Assembly (NCBI GenBank): GCA_030833685.1
Contig: JAURGS010000025.1
Location: 1-18,099, forward strand
Direction: 5' to 3'
DNA: 18,099 nt
Source of the DNA: Rhodoferax sp.
GTDB lineage: Bacteria > Pseudomonadota > Gammaproteobacteria > Burkholderiales > Burkholderiaceae_C
Shown here: positions 7,683 through 14,495 of the stretch, piece after piece
How positions within the stretch are numbered: the first letter of the stretch is position 1
Layout of the letters: each line of letters starts with the position of its first letter
Translations under genes and position numbers: made by a program
Notes under the pieces: generated by a model
What the model saw: only the letters and a program-made list of their open reading frames with translations
What the model was told of the DNA's origin: nothing
The model's database searches: none

Positions 7683-7739
7683 CGATCAGGCCTGGCAAAG
7701 AGAGTGGGTGTGCTTAACAAACGCCAATTGCGATCAGGC
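7683..7739. repeat. Direct repeat CGATCAGGC in a divergent intergenic region
   Basis: The 9-mer CGATCAGGC occurs at 7683-7691 and again at 7731-7739, 48 bp apart start to start (between four and five helical turns). It lies in the 202-bp gap between the dehydratase and the EamA exporter. It could be a pair of operator half-sites for a regulator of either gene; chance is not excluded. Confidence 0.25.
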
Positions 7740-7813
7740 GACAAGTATGCCTTGTTCGCCCGGGTTTAAGCAAAACTATTGGGGTTGCGGCGTCGATAAT
7801 CCAGGCGCTGGCT

Positions 7814-7829
7814 GGGTGCGTTTGCACCC
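7814..7829. other. Hairpin in the leader of the EamA exporter gene
   Basis: GGGTGC (7814-7819), loop GTTT, GCACCC (7824-7829): a perfect 6-bp stem 34 bp before the ATG at 7864. It is followed by TGTCCTTT, a poor U-tract. It may be a leader structure or weak terminator/attenuator; no matching riboswitch or leader peptide was recognised. Confidence 0.3.
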
Positions 7830-7863
7830 TGTCCTTTAAAACCCGCAGCGCAGCCAGTGGTTC

Positions 7864-8793
7864 ATGAGTACAAGTCCCCAACACCCTACTAACACGCCCA
7901 CAGGGCAAGCGACCAGTGCGCCAGGCCACTGGGGTCCGTGGCAAATCATCATGGGAGCCAGTCTGTGGGGCACCACCGGCACGGCGCAAGCGCTGGCGCC
8001 GGCTGAGTCCACACCCTTGACGGTGGGCGCGCTCAGGCAATGGGTCGGCGCGGCAGGTTTGTTGGCCATAGCCGCCTGGCGTGGCGAGCTCTCGGCAGGG
8101 CGACTGCGTCACTGGCCCTGGGGCCTGACGCTGGTGGCTGGCTTATGTATGGCGATGTATCAGCTGTGTTTTTTCTCGGCGGTAGCCAGAACCGGCGTGG
8201 CAGTGGGCACGGTTGTTGGCATTGGCAGCGCGCCGATCGCCGGAGGGTTGATCGGTTGGCTGTTTCGCGCTGAGCGCCCCCCGCTGCTTTGGTACCCTTC
8301 GACAGCGCTGGCCGTCTTGGGCTGCAGCGCGTTAGCCTTGTCGGGTCAGGGTGTTTGGGTCAATGCCTGGGGTTTGCTGCTAGCCTTGGGTGCTGGCACG
8401 ACTTACGCCTTGTACGCCCACTTCAGCAAATCGATTTTGCTCGATCACGCGCCTGACCTGGTGATGGCCATGGTTTTTGTTTGTGGTGCTTTGCTCTTGC
8501 TGCCGGTTTTGATTTGGCAGGACTGGTCTTGGGTCTGGCAGCCCAGCGGGCTGGGGGTGGTCTTGCATCTGGGCCTGGTGACTACCGCGCTGGCCTATGC
8601 CTTGTTCGCGCGTGGCTTGGGCACCGTACCCATTGCAACGGCGATGACACTCACGCTGGCTGAGCCTTTGACTGCTGCTGTGTTGGGCTTGGTGGTGCTG
8701 GGCGAGCCCCTGAGCCTTTTGAGCGCAGGCGGCATGGCCTGTATCTTGGCTGGCTTGTTTTTGCTGGCCCAGCGAGCCGGTCGCACCGCTTGA
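7864..8793 (+). CDS. EamA-family (drug/metabolite transporter) permease
   Basis: A 309-residue inner-membrane protein with about ten hydrophobic helices arranged as two EamA repeats, the typical length and layout of DMT exporters such as RhtA/YddG. The first repeat starts at PWQIIMGASLWGTTGTAQAL after a 25-residue hydrophilic N-terminus. The second starts near NAWGLLLALGAGTTYALYAH and ends with the repeat-terminal pattern MTLTLAEPLTAAVLGLVVLGE. Relatives export amino acids and related metabolites. Its divergent partner is a threonine/serine dehydratase, so relief of amino-acid excess is a reasonable but unproven guess. No strong ribosome binding site is seen. It converges on the TRAP large permease gene with only 25 bp between stops and no visible terminator. 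Confidence 0.87.
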   Translation: MSTSPQHPTNTPTGQATSAPGHWGPWQIIMGASLWGTTGTAQALAPAESTPLTVGALRQWVGAAGLLAIAAWRGELSAGRLRHWPWGLTLVAGLCMAMYQLCFFSAVARTGVAVGTVVGIGSAPIAGGLIGWLFRAERPPLLWYPSTALAVLGCSALALSGQGVWVNAWGLLLALGAGTTYALYAHFSKSILLDHAPDLVMAMVFVCGALLLLPVLIWQDWSWVWQPSGLGVVLHLGLVTTALAYALFARGLGTVPIATAMTLTLAEPLTAAVLGLVVLGEPLSLLSAGGMACILAGLFLLAQRAGRTA

Positions 8794-8818
8794 GGCGCGG
8801 CGCAACCGAACTGTTTTA

Positions 8819-10126
8819 TTAGCCCATCACCTTGCTGGGCAGCCAGGTGGCCAACTCAGGAAATACGCACAAAATCACGATTGCCACGACCATACTGGCC
8901 ATGAAAGGCAGCGCGCCTTTGAGGATGGTGGGTAGGCGCACGTCGGGCGTGATACCGTTGATCACAAACAGGTTCAGGCCCACGGGCGGCGTGATCAGGC
9001 CAAGCTCCATGTTGATCGTGAGGATCACGCCAAACCAGATCGGGTCAAAGCCTGCTGCGGTAATCACCGGCATCAGAATCGGCGTGGTCATCAAAATGAT
9101 CGCAGCCGGGGGCAAAAAGCAGCCAGCCACCAACAAAAGCAAGTTGATAGCGGCCAGGATGATCCAGCGGTTGACCTGCATGTCGGCAATGCTTTGCGCC
9201 ACGGCCTGCGTTACCTGCAGCGAGGACATCATGTAGCCAAACAAAATCGAGGTGCCAATGATCATCAAGAGCATGCCCGACTCGCGCAGTGCATCGCGCA
9301 AAATGGCCCACTGGTCTCGCCAGGACCACAGGCGATAAATCACCACCACCATCAGCAAGCACAGCATGGCACCCACGCCGGCAGCCTCGGATGGTGTGGC
9401 AATACCACCGTACAGCGCATAGACGACGCCGACGATCACCGCAATCAGCGGCAACAGTTTGGGCATCAGCTCAAACTTCTCTTTCAGGCTGTAGATGCGG
9501 TCGCTGTCGATCAGTTTGGTGCCGCGCTTCCAGCTCAAAAACAGCGCCCAGCCCATGAACAAGAACATCAGCAACAGGCCTGGGATGATGCCGGCAATGA
9601 ACAGCCGACCGATTGAGGTCTCCGAGGCAATGCCATACAAAATCATGGTGATGCTGGGCGGAATCAGAATGCCCAGCGTGCCGCCGGCAGCAATGGCACC
9701 AGTGGCCAGGTCGGCGTCATAACCGCGACGTCGCATTTCAGGAATGCCCATCTTACCGATGGCTGCACACGTTGCTGGTGAGGAGCCGGTGAGGGCAGCA
9801 AACAGTGCACAGGCGCCGATGTTGGAGATGACCAGTGAGCCAGGCACCTTGTGCAGCCAGCGGGCCAGCGCTTCATACAGGTCGCTGCCCGCCTTGGATG
9901 AGGCCACGGCTGCGCCCATGAGCACAAACATGGGCAAGGACACCAGGGTGAAGTCTTCGAGTCCGGCAAAAATGGTCTCGGGCACAAAGTTCACCGAGTT
10001 CCAGCCGTCAAAAATCACCATGAAAGTGAGCGCTACGGCGCCCAAGCCAAAGGCAATCGGCAGACCGCTGGCCAGCAAGGCCGTGGTGACCACAAAAATC
10101 AACAAACCGATGAGCAAAGGACTCAC
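8819..10126 (-). CDS. dctM: TRAP transporter large permease (DctM), last gene of the catabolic operon
   Basis: A 435-residue inner-membrane protein that forms the ion-coupled transport core of a tripartite ATP-independent periplasmic transporter. The start is GTG at 10126 (V-SPLLIGLLIF), with GAGGAGG just upstream; a 41-residue in-frame extension is hydrophilic and overlaps dctQ, so it is rejected. DctM signatures: GSSPATCAAIG, GGTLGILIPPSITMILYG, the TPSEAAGVGA segment, and NMELGLITPPVGLNLFVINGI near the C-terminus. Around a dozen hydrophobic segments are present. The GTG overlaps the TGA stop of dctQ as GTGA, a translational-coupling arrangement usual in TRAP operons. The substrate follows the partner DctP and is probably a carboxylate. 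Confidence 0.94.
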   Translation of the reverse strand: MSPLLIGLLIFVVTTALLASGLPIAFGLGAVALTFMVIFDGWNSVNFVPETIFAGLEDFTLVSLPMFVLMGAAVASSKAGSDLYEALARWLHKVPGSLVISNIGACALFAALTGSSPATCAAIGKMGIPEMRRRGYDADLATGAIAAGGTLGILIPPSITMILYGIASETSIGRLFIAGIIPGLLLMFLFMGWALFLSWKRGTKLIDSDRIYSLKEKFELMPKLLPLIAVIVGVVYALYGGIATPSEAAGVGAMLCLLMVVVIYRLWSWRDQWAILRDALRESGMLLMIIGTSILFGYMMSSLQVTQAVAQSIADMQVNRWIILAAINLLLLVAGCFLPPAAIILMTTPILMPVITAAGFDPIWFGVILTINMELGLITPPVGLNLFVINGITPDVRLPTILKGALPFMASMVVAIVILCVFPELATWLPSKVMG

Positions 10127-10662
10127 AGGCCCTCCTCGGGTGAAAGTCCAAACGGGAGTTGGCGGCCCGTCGCCACCAGTACCATGTCCGTGATCATCTG
10201 CAAACACAGCAAAAACAGGCCCACGGGCACGGCTGCGTATGGGATCCAAAGCCGCGCTTTCCAGATCGATGGCGTGGTCTGGCCGCTGTGCCAGGCCTCA
10301 AGCCACCAAGGCACGGACGCCACCAAGTAAAAACCGACAAAGGCCAGCGCGACCGCGTAGCCGCCCAGAAACATCAGCCGCCGCGTTGGGTTGGTCACCA
10401 TCAAGGGCACCAGATCCACAGCCACATGGCCGCCGGTCAGCAAGATGTAGGGTGAGCCCAGAAAAGTTGCCGCAATCACCGAAAACGTGACGAACTCGGT
10501 CTGCCAGATGGAGGACTCGCCCAGTACGGCGCGCACGAACACCATGTGGCAGATCACAAAAATGGACACGAGGATCAGCATCGCCGCAGCGACGCCGAAC
10601 ACCCGTGAAACCGCATGCACGAAAGCTGCCCAAGTGGGCAGCTGTACCGTCTTACTTGACAC
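10123..10662 (-). CDS. dctQ: TRAP transporter small permease (DctQ)
   Basis: A 179-residue small membrane subunit of the TRAP transporter, with four hydrophobic helices (around AAMLILVSIFVICHMVF, FSVIAATFLGSPYILL, MFLGGYAVALAFVGFYLV and AAVPVGLFLLCLQMITDMV) as expected for DctQ. The segment SSIWQTEFVTF matches the family's conserved E-containing region before helix 2. The likely start is GTG at 10662, inside the last codons of dctP, giving an 11-nt overlap; no ATG is available before the first helix and the ribosome site lies within dctP. Its stop overlaps the dctM start. Together these imply strong translational coupling from dctP through dctM. Confidence 0.9.
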   Translation of the reverse strand: MSSKTVQLPTWAAFVHAVSRVFGVAAAMLILVSIFVICHMVFVRAVLGESSIWQTEFVTFSVIAATFLGSPYILLTGGHVAVDLVPLMVTNPTRRLMFLGGYAVALAFVGFYLVASVPWWLEAWHSGQTTPSIWKARLWIPYAAVPVGLFLLCLQMITDMVLVATGRQLPFGLSPEEGL

Positions 10663-11671
10663 TCAGAGCCTTTTCGATCAGCTCTTTGCCGCCTGGCACT
10701 TTCTCGCCAAAGGACTTGTAAGAGGTTTTCTGGGCCACTGCGCGCCAGGCTTCAGCCTCAGCCTCGCTCAGGGAGACGACCTGAACATTGTTCTTCTTGA
10801 AGGTCTCGACCATTTTGGCGTCCAGCTTTTTCGACTCCGCTTCGAAATAGGCCTGTGCCTTGGCAGACGCGGCCGTCAGCGCTTTTTTCTGTGCGTCATT
10901 GAGTTTGTCCCAGCTGCGCTTGGAAATCAGCACGGGCTCATACATGAACCACAATGCGTTGGCACCGGGCTCGGTCAGGCACTTGATCTGCTCGTACAGG
11001 CGAAAGGACACGAAGCTGCCGCTAGAGGTGTCGGTGCCTTGTGCCACGCCCTGCTGCAAGGCGTTATAGACCTCGCTTGATGGAATGGAGACGATCGACG
11101 CGCCAGCGCCGCGCCACATTTCGGCGAAGGTGGCACCCGCAGAGCGGATCTTCATGCCTTCCACATCAGCAGGGGATTTGATGCACTTGTCCTTGGCACC
11201 GAAGGCACCCGCTAGCCAGGCATCGGCAAGCACCTTCACGCCGCCCGATTCAATAATGCCCTTGATGTCCTTCATGAAGGCCGAATCATTGATGCGACGG
11301 GCGTGGTCATGGTTCTTCACCAGGCCAGGCATCAGCGTGGCGCCGAATTGGGGGTGCGAGCCAGACGCATAGTCCAGTGGGAAGGAGGTCATGTCGATTT
11401 GACCGCTGAGCATGGCTTTCCACTGCTCGACAGCCTTGACCAGGCTGGAGCCTGGGAACACTTTGATCTCCAGGTCCACATTGGCCGCGGCGACTTCACG
11501 CGCAATGATCTGAACCATTTCGTCGCGCGCGTCACCTTTGCCGCCGGGGAACTGGTGCGAGGCTTTTAGCGTGATGGCCTGGGCGGCCATCGGCACAGCC
11601 AAGGCTGCGGCAACTGCCAGCGCAGAAATGGATTTGAGGGCACGCAGGCCGTGGGTCATGGTGGTTTTCAT
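10652..11671 (-). CDS. dctP: TRAP transporter periplasmic substrate-binding protein (DctP)
   Basis: A 339-residue precursor exported to the periplasm, where it captures the substrate for DctQM. ATG 11671 is chosen because AGGAG lies 7 nt upstream and a Sec signal peptide follows directly (basic N-region, hydrophobic ALAVAAALAVPM, cleavage likely after AQA at residue 32). The mature part opens with ITLKASHQFPGG, typical of DctP. GMKIRSAG carries R176, the position that in DctP proteins forms a salt bridge with the substrate carboxylate. EVYNALQQGVAQGTD (200-214) is the conserved following helix. The mature chain appears to hold only two cysteines (C163 and C231), possibly a disulfide. By context the substrate should be the dicarboxylate handled by the upstream CoA-transferase. 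Itaconate is the leading candidate, unproven. Confidence 0.94.
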   Translation of the reverse strand: MKTTMTHGLRALKSISALAVAAALAVPMAAQAITLKASHQFPGGKGDARDEMVQIIAREVAAANVDLEIKVFPGSSLVKAVEQWKAMLSGQIDMTSFPLDYASGSHPQFGATLMPGLVKNHDHARRINDSAFMKDIKGIIESGGVKVLADAWLAGAFGAKDKCIKSPADVEGMKIRSAGATFAEMWRGAGASIVSIPSSEVYNALQQGVAQGTDTSSGSFVSFRLYEQIKCLTEPGANALWFMYEPVLISKRSWDKLNDAQKKALTAASAKAQAYFEAESKKLDAKMVETFKKNNVQVVSLSEAEAEAWRAVAQKTSYKSFGEKVPGGKELIEKALSVK

Positions 11672-11702
11672 CGTTGATCTCCTGATGGTTGGAAGTTTTG
11701 TC

Positions 11703-11743
11703 GCGACGGCCACAGGCTGTCGCACATCGCACCGCCACAGCGG
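11703..11743 (-). promoter_or_regulatory. Tandem hairpins in the mmgE/prpD-dctP intercistronic leader
   Basis: In the 211-bp gap before dctP, GCGACGGCC (11703-11711) pairs with GGCTGTCGC (11715-11723) over nine positions with one G-T wobble and a 3-nt ACA loop. A second small stem, CCGC/GCGG with a CACA loop (11732-11743), lies just upstream in transcription. All other gaps in the catabolic genes are 19-25 bp. The structure is placed to protect the 3' dctPQM segment as a processed mRNA or to form a dctP leader; neither is shown. Confidence 0.4.
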
Positions 11744-11782
11744 CGCTTGCCTGAAAACGGACAAGAACCGGAGTATCTCATC

Positions 11783-11796
11783 GCAAGGGATTAGCC
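11783..11796 (-). promoter_or_regulatory. Possible sigma54-type promoter upstream of dctP
   Basis: On the minus strand GGC...TTGC is present with the exact GG-N10-GC spacing of sigma54 promoters (GG at 11797-11796 edge, TTGC at 11786-11783), about 110 bp before the dctP start. Other consensus positions (the T before GG, CACG after) do not match. Some dctPQM operons are sigma54-controlled via DctB/DctD, which motivates the call, but no such regulator is in the window. Confidence 0.2.
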
Positions 11797-11882
11797 GGGG
11801 GACGGGTTTACCCTGAGATGCTGGCGTTGGAGCCCTGAGCTCGACAGCAGGTCCGCCACGCGGGTGTGCGGCGGTATTGTCT

Positions 11883-13253
11883 TCAGTCGGGTCTGTCCTG
11901 CAGGAGTTGGCCAACGCGCGGCCAGCTGCCAATTGCCCACAGGGCTTGCACCGCCTGGAGCATGTGTTCTGGTTTGACGGCCCGGCTGAAGGCGGCCAGA
12001 CGCATCGCTTTATCGCTGATTTCCTCGCGGCTCAGGGTGTTGCCGGGGTCGCCCTTGGGCTCGTCGACCTGCGCATGCAGCTCACGCCCATCGGTGGTGC
12101 GCACCGTCACTTTGCCGATCCAGCGCACAGGGTAGGCGCGATCGACCTCCGGGTCTAACACCATGGCAACGCGAGCGCACAGCGTGCGCGTTTCTTCATC
12201 TGCGAAATGGAGGTCAAACTCGCGCAACCCGGCGTGGCCAAAACGTGCCGCCAGGGCCAGTACGGTGCCCATGGAAAACTTGCTCTGGTGCACGTTAGAC
12301 GGGTCAACGACCGGGCCGAGCACATCAATAGCGCCTTGGTGCACATGGGTCTGAATGTGGGCCAGGTCGCCGGCTTGGAGATTGTGCGTGCGCATGACGC
12401 TCAGCAGCGCATCGGCGGCCGGATGCGTGTGGCGGCAGGACGCGTGGTATTTGAAAGAGGTCTCCACCGTTGCCCAGCGCGTGCCCAGCCGATCGACGAG
12501 TTTCGTCGGATCTGCGTCTGAGGACATGCCCGCGGCCATTCCCTGCGGCCCACAAAAAATGTCGGCTGCACCGGTGAAGCCGTCTTTGGCCAGGTAGGCC
12601 GCCATCAGGCCGGCACCCGCGGCATGCGCGGTGTGCAATTGTTTGCTGTGCGCGCCTGTGCGCAAAAACTCCCACAAGCCTGCCGATTGGGTGCCGGCGG
12701 ACCCAAAAGCGTGTTGCATCTGCAACGCATCAAGCCCAAGCAGATTACCAACAGCCGCCGCAGCCGCCAAGGTGCCCGCTGTGCCGGTGGTGTGAAAAAC
12801 CTTGTAATGCGAACGCCCCAGAAATTCGCCGACGCGAATGCCCACTTCGTAGCCGGCCACTGCCGCGCACAGAAAGGCAGCGCCGCTGGCGCCGATGGAT
12901 TGGGCAACCGCCAGTGCGGGTGAAAAAACCACGGTGGCAGGGTGAAAAACCGAGCCGTTGTGCACATCGTCCTGCTCAGCCACATGGGATGACGCCGCGT
13001 TGGCCATGGCGGCCAGGTAGGGGCTGCTAAATCCCCGCAATGGCAGTATTTCGGCGCCATGGGCGCCGTCTTGCGCCCCCATCGTTTTGGCAAATCGCAC
13101 GACTGCCTCGACCGGCGCACTGCCCGCGCCAGCCACCGCCGAGCCAAACCAGTCCACCAGCAGGTCCTCGGTTTTCTGAATCACTGAGGCAGGAATGTGT
13201 TCAAAGCGCAGCTGGGCTGCGAAAGTGGCCAGTTCGGCAGAGGGCTTGGTCAT
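11883..13253 (-). CDS. MmgE/PrpD-family protein (2-methylcitrate dehydratase / cis-aconitate decarboxylase superfamily)
   Basis: A 456-residue cytoplasmic protein of normal family length. ATG 13253 is preferred; an in-frame TTG at 13304 would overlap the preceding CoA-transferase gene. The fold's helical N-domain and active-site segments are present: SSHVAEQDDVHNGSVFHPATV (split by H104 in FHP), H154 (VFHTTGTAG), K204 in AHSKQLHTAHAAG and K268/H277 in KYHASCRHTHPAADAL. These correspond to the catalytic His/Lys regions of cis-aconitate decarboxylase and PrpD. Family members dehydrate 2-methylcitrate, decarboxylate cis-aconitate to itaconate or epimerise iminodisuccinate, so the reaction cannot be fixed from sequence alone. 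It sits 19 bp after the CoA-transferase stop. An MmgE/PrpD gene of unknown role occupies an equivalent place in the P. aeruginosa itaconate locus. Confidence 0.9.
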   Translation of the reverse strand: MTKPSAELATFAAQLRFEHIPASVIQKTEDLLVDWFGSAVAGAGSAPVEAVVRFAKTMGAQDGAHGAEILPLRGFSSPYLAAMANAASSHVAEQDDVHNGSVFHPATVVFSPALAVAQSIGASGAAFLCAAVAGYEVGIRVGEFLGRSHYKVFHTTGTAGTLAAAAAVGNLLGLDALQMQHAFGSAGTQSAGLWEFLRTGAHSKQLHTAHAAGAGLMAAYLAKDGFTGAADIFCGPQGMAAGMSSDADPTKLVDRLGTRWATVETSFKYHASCRHTHPAADALLSVMRTHNLQAGDLAHIQTHVHQGAIDVLGPVVDPSNVHQSKFSMGTVLALAARFGHAGLREFDLHFADEETRTLCARVAMVLDPEVDRAYPVRWIGKVTVRTTDGRELHAQVDEPKGDPGNTLSREEISDKAMRLAAFSRAVKPEHMLQAVQALWAIGSWPRVGQLLQDRPD

Positions 13254-13272
13254 GGTGAGTCGTTGCGTGGGT

Positions 13273-14472
13273 TCAAATAGCGTGTTGTTGGCGCATCGTG
13301 GCAATGGCTGTAGCGTCTAAGCCAAGCTCCATCAGGATGGCCTCGGTGTGTTCGCCCACAGAAGGCACAGCGTCCATGCGGTAGTTAAAGGCGCTGTTTT
13401 GCCCGGGCGGCAGCAAGGCAGGAATCGGGCCGGCCTCGCTGTCAACTTCGGTCCACCGCTGGCGGGCGCTGAGTTGGGGATGCGCCCACAGACCCGCCAT
13501 GTCGTTCATGCGGGCGTTGGCAATTTGTGCCTGGTCCAGTCGCATCTGGACTTCGGCGGTGCTTAGCTGGGAAAACACCTGTTCGATCAGTTCGCGAAGC
13601 GCCAGGCGGTGCTCGCTGCGCAAGCTGTTGGTGCAAAAACGCGCATCTTCGGTGAGCGTGGGGTCGCCCAACACCAACTGGCAAAACGCTTTCCATTCGC
13701 GCTCGTTTTGCAAGCCGAGCATCACTGTGCCACCATCTCCCGCCTTGAACGGGCCGTAGGGATAAATGCTGGCATGCGAGGCGCCGGCGCGTGGCGGTGG
13801 GTTTGCGTTGCCGTAAGCGTAATACAGCGGAAAGCTCATCCACTCACCCAGCGCCTCCAGCATGGAGACGTCAATGTGCGAGCCCTGCCCCGTTTTGTCG
13901 CGCAGCAATAAAGCTGACAGCACGCTGCTGTAGGCATACATGCCAGCGGCAATGTCGGCCACCGAGTTGCCGGCCTTGCTGGGTTCTTGGGGCGTGCCGG
14001 TTACCGACAGAAAGCCAGCCTCGCTTTGAATCAGCAGGTCATAGGCTTTTTTGTCGCGGTAAGGGCCGTCCTGCCCGTAGCCCGATATGTCGCACACGAT
14101 CAGCCGGGGGTGCTGGGCGTGCAGGGCCTCAAAAGACAAGCCCATGCGCGCCGCTGCGCCGGGAGCGAGGTTTTGCACCAGCACATCAGCCGTGGACAAG
14201 AGTTGGCGCAGGGCCGCCATGGCCGAGGGCTGTTTGAGATCCAGGGTCAGGCTTTGCTTGGATCGGTTGGTCCAGACAAAGTGCGAGGCCAGCCCTTTGA
14301 CCCGCGTGTCGTAGGCGCGGGCGAAGTCGCCGCTGCCGGGGCGTTCGACCTTGATGACGCGCGCGCCAAGGTCTGCGAGCTGTCGGGTGCAAAAGGGCGC
14401 CGCGATCGCATGCTCCAGGGACACCACGGTAATGCCGTCCAGCGGTCTGGGTTTCTGGGGTGATTGGCTCAT
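13273..14472 (-). CDS. Family III CoA-transferase (CaiB/BaiF), candidate itaconate/C5-dicarboxylate CoA-transferase
   Basis: A 399-residue cytoplasmic enzyme that moves CoA from a donor such as succinyl-CoA to a carboxylic acid through an aspartyl-CoA anhydride. It opens with LDGITVVSLEHAIAAPFCTR and LGARVIKVERPGSGDFAR, both typical of class III. The catalytic aspartate is D145 in KAYDLLIQSEAG (equivalent to Asp169 of formyl-CoA transferase), and GYGQDGPYRDK (131-141) precedes it. The later TGQGSHIDVSMLEA (194-207) is also conserved. Length matches itaconate, mesaconate and succinyl-CoA:malate-type transferases. The ATG at 14472 lies 23 bp after the acyl-CoA dehydrogenase stop. The surrounding hydratase, dehydrogenase, MmgE/PrpD and TRAP genes point to itaconate or a close C5 dicarboxylate; this is an inference from gene context. 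Confidence 0.9.
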   Translation of the reverse strand: MSQSPQKPRPLDGITVVSLEHAIAAPFCTRQLADLGARVIKVERPGSGDFARAYDTRVKGLASHFVWTNRSKQSLTLDLKQPSAMAALRQLLSTADVLVQNLAPGAAARMGLSFEALHAQHPRLIVCDISGYGQDGPYRDKKAYDLLIQSEAGFLSVTGTPQEPSKAGNSVADIAAGMYAYSSVLSALLLRDKTGQGSHIDVSMLEALGEWMSFPLYYAYGNANPPPRAGASHASIYPYGPFKAGDGGTVMLGLQNEREWKAFCQLVLGDPTLTEDARFCTNSLRSEHRLALRELIEQVFSQLSTAEVQMRLDQAQIANARMNDMAGLWAHPQLSARQRWTEVDSEAGPIPALLPPGQNSAFNYRMDAVPSVGEHTEAILMELGLDATAIATMRQQHAI

Positions 14473-14495
14473 GTCGCTTGCGTGCTGGAGAGGGC

